Below, one piece after another: positions 50,637 through 59,228 of a stretch of DNA of 64,000 nt. How positions within the stretch are numbered: position 1 is the first letter of the stretch; each line of letters begins with the position of its first letter. Source of the DNA: Neogemmobacter tilapiae (GTDB lineage: Bacteria; Pseudomonadota; Alphaproteobacteria; Rhodobacterales; Rhodobacteraceae). The DNA lies in the NCBI RefSeq assembly GCF_014652215.1, contig NZ_BMYJ01000006.1, positions 178,534 to 242,533 of the forward strand. Direction: 5' to 3'. The notes beneath the pieces are model-generated. The model was not told where the DNA came from. It was given only the letters and a program-made list of their open reading frames with translations, and searched no databases. Position numbers and translations under genes: made by a program.

Positions 50637-50909
50637 ATGGTCGATCCGTTCGATCCCTCAAAAAACGCGGCAAATCTGGCCAAGCATGGCCTGCCCTTGA
50701 CTTTCGGCGACAAGATCTTTGCCGATGAAAACCATCTGATCCTGCCCTCCGTCCGGGCCATCGACGGGGAAGAGCGTTTCAAGGTGATCGGACGGGTGGA
50801 GCAAAAACACTATACCGCCGTCTTTGTCTGGCGGAACGATCTGCCGCGTTACATCTCGGTGCGAAGGAGCAACAAGGGTGAAGAACGATCCTATCATACT
50901 GAAGCCTGA
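50637..50909 (+). CDS. brnT: BrnT family toxin
   Basis: A 90-residue BrnT-type ribonuclease toxin, RelE-like in fold. Family features are FDPSKNAANLAKHGLPLTFG, DGEERFKVIGRV, the TAVFVWRNDLPRYISVRRSN block and a final EERSYH. The family pattern KHG...GEeR...RyISaRrA is complete. There is no ribosome-binding site. A promoter-like TAGTAT ends six bases before the ATG, so the mRNA may be leaderless. The antitoxin gene overlaps its last 32 bases. Confidence 0.9.
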   Translation: MVDPFDPSKNAANLAKHGLPLTFGDKIFADENHLILPSVRAIDGEERFKVIGRVEQKHYTAVFVWRNDLPRYISVRRSNKGEERSYHTEA

Positions 50910-51156
50910 TCCTGTGGATGCCGAAGATTTCGACGTCACGGCCCAAGCGCTTGACCGTGGCCAGCGCGCCCGGCTGATCCGCAAGACGCGCACGACGCTC
51001 GGCCTTTCCCAGACCGAATTCGCCAGCCGCTTCCATGTGCCGGTCGGCACATTGCGCGATTGGGAACAGGCGCGCGCCACCGCCCCCGATTTTGCTGTGG
51101 CCTATGTCAAGGTCATCGCCCAGCACCCCGACATCGTGGCCAAGGCCGTCGCCTAA
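50878..51156 (+). CDS. HTH-domain antitoxin partner of BrnT
   Basis: A 92-residue DNA-binding protein. The GTG start follows AAGGAGCAACAAG inside the toxin gene. Residues about 34-80 form an XRE-like helix-turn-helix: IRKTRTTLGLSQTEFASRFH, then VPVGTLRDWEQARA. Canonical BrnA antitoxins are ribbon-helix-helix proteins, so this partner is of another class, though this HTH type is seen next to BrnT genes in alphaproteobacteria. It likely neutralises the toxin and represses the operon through the palindrome at 50581. The N-terminal 30 acidic residues may contact the toxin. Confidence 0.85.
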   Translation: MKNDPIILKPDPVDAEDFDVTAQALDRGQRARLIRKTRTTLGLSQTEFASRFHVPVGTLRDWEQARATAPDFAVAYVKVIAQHPDIVAKAVA

Positions 51157-51159
51157 GAA

Positions 51160-51186
51160 AAAGCCCCGGCCTTGGCCGGGGCTTTC
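51160..51186. terminator. bidirectional terminator between antitoxin and lipoprotein genes
   Basis: GCCCCGGCC-TT-GGCCGGGGC, flanked by AAA and TTT, forms a perfect stem. On the minus strand it ends CTTTTTC, just after the lipoprotein stop. On the plus strand it ends CTTTCCCTTT, four bases after the antitoxin stop. Confidence 0.85.
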
Positions 51187-51189
51187 CCT

Positions 51190-51456
51190 TTACTTCTTCA
51201 GTTCTGCAATCAATTCATCCAGCGCCGCACAGGCCGCCTGCATATCATCCCCTGCTGCCATCGCGTCCTTCTGGATCTCTTCCAGCTTCGGCTGCAACGT
51301 CAGCATCTTTTGCGGGTCTTTCGCCAGAACCTCTTGCATCAGCGTTGTCAATTCGGCGGTTTTCGCCTGCACCAGCTCTTCCGTGCATTCCTCTTCCCCG
51401 CAGGCGCTCAGCAGCGACGCGGCCAGCAAGGCGGCGGCAAATTTCATGTAACGCAT
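51190..51456 (-). CDS. small lipoprotein of unknown function
   Basis: An 88-residue lipoprotein. The signal has a hydrophobic run and a lipobox LSAC, so Cys would be lipidated. The mature part (about 70 residues) is mostly helical, with a CTEELVQAKTAELTTLMQEV segment, a second Cys pair partner near AACAAL and a Lys-rich C-terminus. No family is recognised with confidence. I chose ATG 51456 with GAGGG five bases upstream. An ATG one codon earlier is equally possible. Confidence 0.7.
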   Translation of the reverse strand: MRYMKFAAALLAASLLSACGEEECTEELVQAKTAELTTLMQEVLAKDPQKMLTLQPKLEEIQKDAMAAGDDMQAACAALDELIAELKK

Positions 51457-51615
51457 CATATCCCTCGATATTTTCTTTATTCCGGCCAAAGGCCTGCGGC
51501 CAATTACGGCAAGATCGTGGCAATGTGAAGGGGCCTTGCGCACCCTTTTGCCGGGGCGGGTTGACCTTGCCCGCCCCAACCCCCACTTTGCGCCAGCAAT
51601 GCACAGGAGAGCGCC

Positions 51616-52902
51616 TTGGCCGAACGCACCCCCCCCTTTGCGGGCTTTGAATGGATGATCGCCTGGCGCTATCTGCGCGCCCGCCGGGCCGAGGGTGGCG
51701 TCAGCGTCATGACCTGGATCAGCCTTGTGGGCATCACTTTGGCCGTCTTCGCGCTGATCGCCACCCTTTCGGTCCGCGCCGGTTTCCGCGCGGAATTTGT
51801 GGATACTATCCTTGGGGCCAATGGTCATGTCAGCGTCTATGCCGCCGAAACCATCGACGAAAACGGCCGTATCACCAAGGGTTTCCCCGATTACGCCGAG
51901 ATCGCTGAACGCATCCGCGAAATCCCCGGTGTTCTGCGCGCCGCCCCGATGATCAAGGGGCAGGCCATGGCCAATGCCAATGGCCGCAATGCTGCCGCCG
52001 AGGTGATGGGCCTATCCCAGGCCGATCTGGCCGAAATCCCCCGCATCGGCCACGGCCCCGACCACATGGGCGATATCACCCAGTTTGATCAAGGCATCGC
52101 CATCGGCTCTGGCATTGCCCGCGAACTGGGCCTGCAAGTGGGGGACAAGCTGCGCCTGATCACGCCGGACGGGGCGAAAACCCCGATGGGCACCAGCCCC
52201 CGCGTCAAGGCCTATACCGTTACCTATATCTTCACCGCCGGGCGCTATGACATCGACAACACCCGCATCTACATGCCCTTTGCCGAGGCTCAATCCTATT
52301 TCAACCGCGACGGCGTGGCGGATGAGGTCGAGGTTAGCGTCGAAAACCCCGAACAGATCGACGACTACCAACTCGCCCTTCTGGGCGCAGGCGGCGACAA
52401 CGCCCTCCTCTGGACATGGCGCGACCGTTCCGGCTCCTTCCTGCGGGCGCTGACGATCGAGGACAATGTCATGTTCATTATCATGTCGATCCTTGTCCTC
52501 ATCGCCTCACTCAACATCATCTCCGGCCTCATCATGCTGGTGAAAAACAAGGGCCGCGACATCGGCATTCTGCGCACCATGGGCCTGACCGAGGGTTCGA
52601 TCCTCCGCGTCTTTTTCATCTGCGGCGCCTTTACAGGCACCATCGGCACCATTGCCGGCGTCACCTTGGGTTGCCTTTTCGCCCTTTATATTGATCCGAT
52701 CTTTTCGGCGGTGAACGCCCTTTCCGGCGGTGGCGTCTGGGATCCCTCCATCCGCGGCATCTACAACCTGCCTGCCAAATTGCAGATGGGCGATGTGCTT
52801 TCCGCCGTTGGCCTTTCCCTTGGCCTGTCCTTCATCGTCACCATCTTTCCCGCCCGCCGCGCCGCGCGGATGAACCCGGTCGAGGCGTTGCGTTATGAAT
52901 AA
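51616..52902 (+). CDS. lolC: lipoprotein-releasing ABC transporter permease (LolC/E type)
   Basis: Inner-membrane subunit of the Lol complex that releases lipoproteins to LolA. The 428 residues hold an N-terminal cytoplasmic start and helix (WMIAWRYLRARRAEGGVSVMTWISLVGITLAVFALI, in part), a large periplasmic domain (about 50-265) and three C-terminal helices ending at FPARRAARMNPVEALRYE, the typical FtsX/MacB end. One permease is present, so it probably forms a homodimer, as in other alphaproteobacteria. The start is TTG with AGGAG eight bases upstream. lolD overlaps by eight bases. Confidence 0.92.
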   Translation: MAERTPPFAGFEWMIAWRYLRARRAEGGVSVMTWISLVGITLAVFALIATLSVRAGFRAEFVDTILGANGHVSVYAAETIDENGRITKGFPDYAEIAERIREIPGVLRAAPMIKGQAMANANGRNAAAEVMGLSQADLAEIPRIGHGPDHMGDITQFDQGIAIGSGIARELGLQVGDKLRLITPDGAKTPMGTSPRVKAYTVTYIFTAGRYDIDNTRIYMPFAEAQSYFNRDGVADEVEVSVENPEQIDDYQLALLGAGGDNALLWTWRDRSGSFLRALTIEDNVMFIIMSILVLIASLNIISGLIMLVKNKGRDIGILRTMGLTEGSILRVFFICGAFTGTIGTIAGVTLGCLFALYIDPIFSAVNALSGGGVWDPSIRGIYNLPAKLQMGDVLSAVGLSLGLSFIVTIFPARRAARMNPVEALRYE

Positions 52903-53584
52903 AATGGTCCTCTCGCTCAGAAAGATCAAAAAGACCCACAACTATGGCACGGAACAAGCCATCCCTGTGCTGAAAGGGATCGATCTGGAACTGCCTGCGG
53001 GCAAAGTTGTCGCAATTGTCGCGCCTTCTGGGGCTGGGAAATCCACGTTGCTGCACATCGCCGGGCTACTTGACGATGAATACGGTGGTGAGGTTCATTT
53101 GTCCGGCCAAGACATGTCCCGCGCCAATGACGCGGCCAGAACAGCGGCCCGGCGGCAAGAGATTGGCTTTATCTACCAATTCCATCATCTTCTGCCCGAA
53201 TTCTCTGCTCTCGAAAATATCGTCTTGCCCCAACTGGCCAACGGCACTCCACGTAGGCAAGCCATAGATAAGGCGATGGATCTTCTGTCCCGTGTTGGCG
53301 TCGCAGACCGCGCCAGCCACCGCCCTGCGGCCCTGTCCGGCGGCCAGCAACAGCGTGTTGCCTTCTGCCGTGCCTTGGCCAACAGCCCACGCCTGCTGCT
53401 GGCGGATGAACCCACTGGCAACCTTGATCCTGCCACGTCGGAACAAGTCTTTTCCGCGCTGATGGGGCTGGTCCGCGAAACCGGCATGGCCGCGCTGATC
53501 GCCACCCACAACATGGAACTGGCGGCCCGAATGGACCGCACCATCAGGCTCGATGCCGGGCGCATTTCCGCCAAAGCCTCCTGA
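52895..53584 (+). CDS. lolD: lipoprotein-releasing ABC transporter ATP-binding protein
   Basis: The ATPase that drives lipoprotein release from the inner membrane with LolC. The 229 residues show Walker [10 protein letters not shown], the Q-loop in FIYQFHHLLPEF, signature LSGGQQQRVAFCRA and Walker B LLLADEPTGNLDP. The start lies inside the end of lolC, and the overlap signals coupled synthesis. The HHLLPEFSALEN segment after the Q-loop is the LolD-specific feature that contacts LolC. Confidence 0.95.
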   Translation: MNKMVLSLRKIKKTHNYGTEQAIPVLKGIDLELPAGKVVAIVAPSGAGKSTLLHIAGLLDDEYGGEVHLSGQDMSRANDAARTAARRQEIGFIYQFHHLLPEFSALENIVLPQLANGTPRRQAIDKAMDLLSRVGVADRASHRPAALSGGQQQRVAFCRALANSPRLLLADEPTGNLDPATSEQVFSALMGLVRETGMAALIATHNMELAARMDRTIRLDAGRISAKAS

Positions 53585-53603
53585 CCCCGACGCGATGCGG
53601 GGT
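53584..53603 (+). terminator. possible hairpin after lolD
   Basis: ACCCCG pairs with CGGGGT around an 8-base loop, overlapping the lolD stop. There is no T-run, so it is weak support. Confidence 0.3.
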
Positions 53604-53656
53604 TGAGGGAACCCGCCGCCCGTGTTGAAGTTGTTCTGCAAGGAAAGGCGGGCGGG

Positions 53657-54109
53657 ATGATCAAGCAGCTACTGGTTCTGGCGCTGTTGCTGGGCGCACC
53701 CTTGGTCCCGGCACGGGCCGAGGTGGTGGTGGTCAGCAACGACCCGGGTGGAAACGTCTTGCAGTATCAGGCACGACGCAGAGAGTTGGCCAAGGCGGAA
53801 CAGGTCCGTATTCAGGGCTATTGCAACAGCGCCTGCACCATTTTCACAACGCTGCCAAACGTTTGCGTCGGACCCAAGGCGACCTTCGGCTTTCATGGGG
53901 CCTCACCCAAAACCGGTGTGCCGCAGGTGGATTACTTTCTCGACATGCAGATCGGTCAATTCTACCGGGGCGAAGTGCGCCGCCGCTTTATTGACAAGTG
54001 GCGTTTTCACCTTGGCTCGAAAGATTTGCACTATATCAGCGCCGAAAGGCTGGTGCAGCTTGATCCAAAGATCCGCATCTGCCCCAGCCCGAAACGCAAG
54101 AATGGCTAG
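53657..54109 (+). CDS. exported ClpP-superfamily-like protein
   Basis: A 150-residue exported protein. After a signal peptide ending ARA (residues 19-21) come VVVVSNDPGGNVLQYQARRREL, the block IQGYCNSACTIFTTLPNVCVG and TFGFHGASPKTG. These match a periplasmic group related to the ClpP/crotonase fold, where the Ser of CNSACT takes the place of a catalytic Ser and His lies in GFHGA. Whether it is active is unknown. Cys residues at CNSAC and NVCVG may pair. AAGGAAAGGCGGGCGGG precedes the ATG. Confidence 0.65.
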   Translation: MIKQLLVLALLLGAPLVPARAEVVVVSNDPGGNVLQYQARRRELAKAEQVRIQGYCNSACTIFTTLPNVCVGPKATFGFHGASPKTGVPQVDYFLDMQIGQFYRGEVRRRFIDKWRFHLGSKDLHYISAERLVQLDPKIRICPSPKRKNG

Positions 54110-55380
54110 GGCAGGTTAAAGCAGAATGCGCCGGCGTCCCACTTTTGGCCTTTCTGATCGGCGTTAGCAAAGCGGATGGCATAGGCGGCCTTGCTGGCCA
54201 GTCTTTCACTGGGGTCAGGGGCTGCGATGCAGGCTTTGCGGGGCAGGGGGCCGCCGGGCAGTTTGGCGGACAAGCGCACCACGTCGCCGGGGCCAATGCT
54301 TTCCAGCCCATCGGGGCCAAAGGTCACGCTGTTGCTGCCGACCTTCAGTTTCACCTTGCGCGGCGACATCAGCCTTGCCCAGCCCTCGTTCCGGATCGTC
54401 AGCCGCAGCTTGTCGCCGTCAACCACCGCCTTCACCAGCACAAAGCGATAACCCATCCGCGCCGAGACATCCTCATAGCAGCCGCCGCTTTTCCACGCCT
54501 TATGGAAAGCCGTGTAATAGTCGATGCCCAAGGCCTGCACATGGAACTGCGCCCCCTCTTGCAGGATGTCGCCGCAACCCTTCCGGATCTTGTTCTTTTC
54601 CGCGTCGCAGGTCTCACCCGAGAAATAGGTCGAACCCGACATCTTGGCGATGGCCGCCCGCTGCTTTTGCCGCTGCGCTGGGTTTTCCGAATAGCTGCCC
54701 ACATCCGTCGGCGAGGACAGGAAGCAATCATTGTGCATCCCAAAGCGCCCCCGCTTGTCCTTCGCCTCCCAGGCCAGCAAATCCGCCGGATAGCGCCATT
54801 GCAGATGCATTCCCCCCGGGGCCACCGCCAGGATCATATCCCGCACCTTCGCCTTGTTCGCATCACTGTCCAGCCCGTTCGATGAGGTATGCCCTTCCCC
54901 CCAGGCCCCGATAAACCCCGCCTGCCAGACGGCAATCGTATCCGCATTCGCCGCAATCACCGGCGCCAGCTTCCCGATATGCGCCTCCACAATCTCCAGC
55001 GAAGCGTCTTCCGCGTCCTCATATTCCTGGCTCGACTGCGGATAGTTATAGACAAACCGCAGGATCACCTTCACCCCTGCTTGCCGCGCATAGCCAAAGC
55101 TCCGCTCCAGATCCGCCGGCACCGACCCCAGCGATTCCGTCTCGCGAAACGGATCCAGCCGCACCACCCCGTAAACCAGCGTGATCCCCTCTGACCGGAT
55201 ATCCTTTAGCTCATCCAACTGCACATTCCGGAAATTGTCCCCCGCAAACCGCCACCAGCCCCGCTCTGTCGACACCACCGGCCGTTCCAATTCCTTGAAC
55301 GTCACCGTCTGCCCAATGGCCCCCGATCCCAGCCCCAGAACCAAAGCCCCCGCCCAAACCATTTTCCGCAGAATGCCCAT
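54106..55380 (-). CDS. DUF4832 domain-containing exported protein
   Basis: A 424-residue exported protein with DUF4874 at the N-terminal half and DUF4832 at the C-terminal half. Typical blocks are ERGWWRFAGDNFRNV, FRETESLGSVPADLERSF, VILRFVYNYPQ, WQAGFIGAWGEGHTSSNG and GMHNDCFLSSPTDVGSY. Such proteins occur with extracellular polysaccharide genes but have no defined function. A signal sequence ends before QTVTFKEL. I chose ATG 55380 after AAGGGCGGCGG. A longer start at 55611 adds an Arg/Gly-rich stretch and is not supported. Confidence 0.82.
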   Translation of the reverse strand: MGILRKMVWAGALVLGLGSGAIGQTVTFKELERPVVSTERGWWRFAGDNFRNVQLDELKDIRSEGITLVYGVVRLDPFRETESLGSVPADLERSFGYARQAGVKVILRFVYNYPQSSQEYEDAEDASLEIVEAHIGKLAPVIAANADTIAVWQAGFIGAWGEGHTSSNGLDSDANKAKVRDMILAVAPGGMHLQWRYPADLLAWEAKDKRGRFGMHNDCFLSSPTDVGSYSENPAQRQKQRAAIAKMSGSTYFSGETCDAEKNKIRKGCGDILQEGAQFHVQALGIDYYTAFHKAWKSGGCYEDVSARMGYRFVLVKAVVDGDKLRLTIRNEGWARLMSPRKVKLKVGSNSVTFGPDGLESIGPGDVVRLSAKLPGGPLPRKACIAAPDPSERLASKAAYAIRFANADQKGQKWDAGAFCFNLP

Positions 55381-55899
55381 CCGCCGCCCTTTCAAACTTT
55401 CCCAAACCCATAGCAACACCCCGCCCCCCCGTCTTTCAAATTCACCAACCCCAGCCAAAATCCGCCCGACGCCTTGCCATAATTTTTTCACAATTCGCCC
55501 CCCAGCCCAAACGCCCCCCGATTTCCCCATTGTCTTTTCCCGCCATTTCCCGCTAGGGTCAGTCCAACGCGCGCGCTTGCGCCGCGGAAGAATTCTCTGC
55601 CCCCCGCGCATTGCCGTTCAAATGGCCGCAAAGGGGCGCAGCCGGATCGGTCGCAAGACCGCGAGATTGCCCATGACGCCCCGGCGTTCCGGGCTGTGAG
55701 TTGGGGGCAATCGTCCCCGGAAGTTGAGAGCCGCGATGAGCAGCGACGCCATGATCGGAACAGGCAGGGGGCGCCCGGATGGCGCGGCCCGCGTTCCACT
55801 GTCGCCGCCCCTCGCCCGAACAAATCGCTGCATCCTCGTGGGGCCTGACCCCCGGTCACAGACCGGGCCGGTTTCGCGCATGCGGCCAGATGGAACAAC
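55381..55899 (+). promoter_or_regulatory. long structured leader region of RNase E gene
   Basis: No gene is supported in these 519 bases. Stem-loops visible include CGGTC-GCAA-GACCG (55648-55661, a GNRA loop), a GCCCCGG/CCGGGC pair around 55680-55700 and CCCGGTC-ACA-GACCGGG (55851-55867) 32 bases before the rne start. RNase E genes in other bacteria carry long 5' leaders through which the enzyme lowers its own mRNA. The same is inferred here. The transcript start was not located. Confidence 0.45.
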
Positions 55900-58674
55900 A
55901 TGGCCAAGAAAATGCTTATCGATGCCACCCACGCCGAGGAAACTCGCGTGGTCGTGGTCGACGGAAACAAGGTCGAGGAATTCGATTTTGAAACCGTCAA
56001 CAAACGCCAGCTTGCTGGGAATATCTATCTAGCCAAAGTCACGCGGGTCGAACCCTCGCTTCAAGCGGCTTTCGTCGAATACGGCGGCAACCGCCACGGC
56101 TTTCTGGCCTTTGCCGAAATCCACCCGGATTACTACCAAATCCCGGTCGAGGATCGCAAAGCCCTGCTGGAAGAAGAACGCGCCCTGGCCCGGGCCGAGG
56201 ATGAAGAAGACGAACGCCCGCGTGGCGGTCGTTCGTCGGGCGATGGTGGCAATCGCCGCCGTTCGCGCCGTGGCCCGAAACCTGCGACGGTTGAAACAGC
56301 CGATCAGGTCGTCACAGGCGAAATCGGCGGCATGGATGTCGTCGATCTGGGCGAAGAGGTTGGGGCTGATGCTCTGATTGAAACCGCCCGCACCGAAGAA
56401 CCGCCCGTCGAAGATCACGCGGCCGAAGATCACGCCCATCACCATGCGCATGATGGCCATGATCACAAACACGATCACGACCATGAGGTTTCCGCCGAAA
56501 ACGGCGAAAAGACCTATCATGCCGTCGATCACGCCTCGGAAATCGACGACGAAATCGAATCCGTCGCCGAAGAAGATGTGCATGAGGAAATCAGCGCCCC
56601 GCGCAAGCCGCGTTCGCGCCGCTATAAAATTCAAGAGGTGATCAAGGTCCGGCAGATCATGCTGGTCCAGGTCGTCAAAGAAGAGCGTGGCAACAAAGGT
56701 GCGGCTCTCACCACCTATCTCTCGCTCGCTGGCCGTTACTGCGTCCTGATGCCCAACACCGCCCGGGGCGGCGGCATCTCGCGCAAGATCACCCAAGCCA
56801 CCGACCGCAAGAAACTGAAAGAAATCGCCTCGGAACTGGAGGTGCCGGAAGGCGCTGGCCTGATCATCCGCACGGCGGGTTCCAAGCGGACCAAGGCCGA
56901 AATCAAGCGCGACTATGAATACCTGATGCGGCTCTGGGAACAGATCCGCGAAACCACGCTGAAATCCATCGCCCCGGCCTCGATCTATGAGGAAGGCAAC
57001 CTGATCAAGCGGACCATCCGCGATCTGTTCAGCCGCGAGATTGACGAAGTGCTGGTCGAAGGCGAGGCAGGCTTCCGCACCGCCAAAGATTTCATGCGCA
57101 TGATCATGCCGGCCCATGCGCCGCTGGTGAAACGCTACACCGACACCGCGCCGCTGTTCGCGCGGTTCCAGGTGGAAAACTACCTTTCGGCCATGTTCAA
57201 CCCGGTCGTGCAGTTGAAATCAGGCGGTTACATCGTCATCGGCGTGACCGAGGCGCTGGTGGCCATCGATGTGAACTCGGGTCGGGCCACGAAAGAAGGC
57301 TCGATCGAAGATACCGCGCTGAAAACCAACCTTGAAGCCGCCGATGAAGTGGCCCGCCAGTTGCGCCTGCGCGATCTGGCCGGTCTGATCGTCATCGACT
57401 TCATCGACATGGAAGAACGTCGCAACAATGCGGCTGTCGAAAAGCGTCTGAAAGACAAGCTGAAAACCGACCGCGCGCGGATTCAGGTGGGCCGGATTTC
57501 GGGCTTTGGCCTGATGGAAATGAGCCGCCAGCGCCTGCGCCCCGGCATGCTGGAATCGACAACGCAGGCTTGCCCGTCGTGCCATGGCACGGGTCTGATC
57601 CGTTCGTCCGACAGTCTGGCCTTGACGATCCTGCGCCAGCTCGAGGAAGAGGGCACCAAGAAGCGCTCGAAAGAGGTGGTTCTGCGCGCGCCCGTCGCCG
57701 TCATCAATTTCCTGATGAACCAAAAGCGTGAACATATCGCGCTGATCGAACAACGCTACGGCATGGCCGTGCGGATCGAGGCGGACCCGCATCTGGTCAG
57801 CCCGGATTTCAGCATCGAAAAGCTAAAAGTGGCAACCCGGCTGATCCCCGAAGGCGGCGCTGTGACCTTGCCGGGAATGCAGGGTCTGGCGGATGGCTGG
57901 GTGGAAGAGGATGAGATCATTCCGCTGCCCGAAGATGAGGAAGACGAGGCAGAGGTCGAGGGCGAGGGCGATGAGGCACCCGAAGCGGTGGCCGAGGGTG
58001 AAGGCCTGCCGGGCAGCGGCGGGGCCAAAAAGAAACGGCGTCGTCGGCGTCGCGGCAAGAAGCCGGGGCAGGCCGATGGCGTGACCGCCGAGGGTGAAGA
58101 AGACGGCGACGAGGCCGAGGTTGCCGTCGAGCCGCTGACCCTGACCGAACCCGTCGAAGTGCCCGAGGCTGGTGAGACCAAGCCGAAAGCCCGCAGCCGC
58201 ACCCGTTCGCGGAAAAAGCCCGAGGAGGCCGTGGCCGATGCCGCGCCGGTGGCCGCTGCCGCCGATGTTGCGGCCGAGGTTGTGGTGGCCGAAGAAGCGC
58301 CCGCCAAACCCAGCCGCTCGCGCCGCAAAAAGCCTGATGTGCCGGTGGCCGAGGCTGGCAGCGAAGCGGCTGTCGACGCAGCTGAGGTGGTGGCTGAAAA
58401 GCCAAAGGCCAAAACCAGCCGCGCCCGCAAGCCCAAGGCCGAAGCGGCCGTTGCAGAGGTCGAGGTGGCGGCAGAATCTGGGGCAGAACCGGCGCCCGTT
58501 GCCGAACCCCCTGCGGCCCCCAAGCTGCAAGCTGATCCGGGCCTTGCCGCCGAAGCCAGCGCCGTGCTGCACGCCGACCCCCAAGACCCGGTCGCCGCAC
58601 CCGAGCCGGAATCACCGAAGGAGCCTGAACCGCCGAAAGAACGCCGCAAAGGCTGGTGGTCACTCGGTCGCTAA
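55900..58674 (+). CDS. rne: ribonuclease E/G
   Basis: Endoribonuclease that starts mRNA decay and processes rRNA. The 924 residues hold an N-terminal S1-type region interrupted by a long acidic insertion (about residues 90-245), then the 5'-sensor and DNase I-like catalytic region with IDVNSGRATKEGSIEDTALK and LIVIDFIDM (metal-binding Asp), and the Zn-link CPSC at 558-561. The C-terminal 250 residues are Ala/Glu/Lys/Pro-rich and unstructured, the degradosome scaffold. The S1 insertion contains a His-rich run with 11 His in residues 173-195. A terminator follows. Confidence 0.95.
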   Translation: MAKKMLIDATHAEETRVVVVDGNKVEEFDFETVNKRQLAGNIYLAKVTRVEPSLQAAFVEYGGNRHGFLAFAEIHPDYYQIPVEDRKALLEEERALARAEDEEDERPRGGRSSGDGGNRRRSRRGPKPATVETADQVVTGEIGGMDVVDLGEEVGADALIETARTEEPPVEDHAAEDHAHHHAHDGHDHKHDHDHEVSAENGEKTYHAVDHASEIDDEIESVAEEDVHEEISAPRKPRSRRYKIQEVIKVRQIMLVQVVKEERGNKGAALTTYLSLAGRYCVLMPNTARGGGISRKITQATDRKKLKEIASELEVPEGAGLIIRTAGSKRTKAEIKRDYEYLMRLWEQIRETTLKSIAPASIYEEGNLIKRTIRDLFSREIDEVLVEGEAGFRTAKDFMRMIMPAHAPLVKRYTDTAPLFARFQVENYLSAMFNPVVQLKSGGYIVIGVTEALVAIDVNSGRATKEGSIEDTALKTNLEAADEVARQLRLRDLAGLIVIDFIDMEERRNNAAVEKRLKDKLKTDRARIQVGRISGFGLMEMSRQRLRPGMLESTTQACPSCHGTGLIRSSDSLALTILRQLEEEGTKKRSKEVVLRAPVAVINFLMNQKREHIALIEQRYGMAVRIEADPHLVSPDFSIEKLKVATRLIPEGGAVTLPGMQGLADGWVEEDEIIPLPEDEEDEAEVEGEGDEAPEAVAEGEGLPGSGGAKKKRRRRRRGKKPGQADGVTAEGEEDGDEAEVAVEPLTLTEPVEVPEAGETKPKARSRTRSRKKPEEAVADAAPVAAAADVAAEVVVAEEAPAKPSRSRRKKPDVPVAEAGSEAAVDAAEVVAEKPKAKTSRARKPKAEAAVAEVEVAAESGAEPAPVAEPPAAPKLQADPGLAAEASAVLHADPQDPVAAPEPESPKEPEPPKERRKGWWSLGR

Positions 58675-58679
58675 AGCAA

Positions 58680-58707
58680 AACCCCGGACCATCGGTCCGG
58701 GGTTTTT
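58680..58707 (+). terminator. Rho-independent terminator of rne
   Basis: AACCCCGGACC-ATC-GGTCCGGGGTT is a perfect 11-base stem with a 3-base loop, followed by TTTTT including the last stem T. It begins five bases after the stop codon. Confidence 0.92.
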
Positions 58708-58895
58708 CATTCGTATCGTCACGCGAAACCCCCGCGGCCGAAATGTAGGGTGGGTGCCAGCCCACCAACAACCCGATGCCGCAAAAAATCGCCCCGCGCA
58801 CAAGCCCCTAACCCCGCAATTCCACCCTCAAACTGCCTAATCAAATCTTAACAAAAATCGAAATTGTTTTCTAATTCAATGACTTGAAGGGATTT

Positions 58896-59138
58896 TCACG
58901 CGTGAAATCCCCGCCGAATGCGGTGGATCAGCACCCCTCCCACCTCGGCCAGCCCCAGATATTCATGCCCGGCCTGCCCGCAAAAATGGGGCAGATCAAT
59001 GCGGGCCATCGGATCGGTCGTCCGGATTTCCAGAACCTGCCCGACCCCCATTGAAAGCAAGATCTTCCGCGCCCGCAAAACCGGGAGGGGGCAAAGCAGG
59101 CCCTCACAATCGGCGGTCTGATCGGCGGGATTTTCCAT
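58896..59138 (-). CDS. TusA-family sulfurtransferase-like protein
   Basis: An 80-residue SirA/TusA fold protein. The diagnostic motif is DCEGLLCPLPVLRARKIL near the N-terminus, where Cys of CPLP carries persulfide sulfur. In E. coli, TusA passes sulfur to tRNA thiolation and cofactor routes, and the partner is not visible here. ATG 59138 follows GGGAAGGC. An ATG at 59159 adds only seven residues. It is divergent from ccdA, and the pairing with a thiol-redox gene may be coincidental. Confidence 0.9.
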   Translation of the reverse strand: MENPADQTADCEGLLCPLPVLRARKILLSMGVGQVLEIRTTDPMARIDLPHFCGQAGHEYLGLAEVGGVLIHRIRRGFHA

Positions 59139-59228
59139 GCCTTCCCATTCCCTGCGCAAGCCCTCCTGTCAAGCCAACGTGAAAAGCCGGGGGGTGACGT
59201 CCCGCCACCCTTCAGCTATCCAAGCCCC

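Noticed and set aside
58749-58766. GGTGGG-TGCCAG-CCCACC hairpin after the rne terminator as a repeat element
   Set aside because: Only one copy was seen in the window, so it cannot be shown to be a repeat here.
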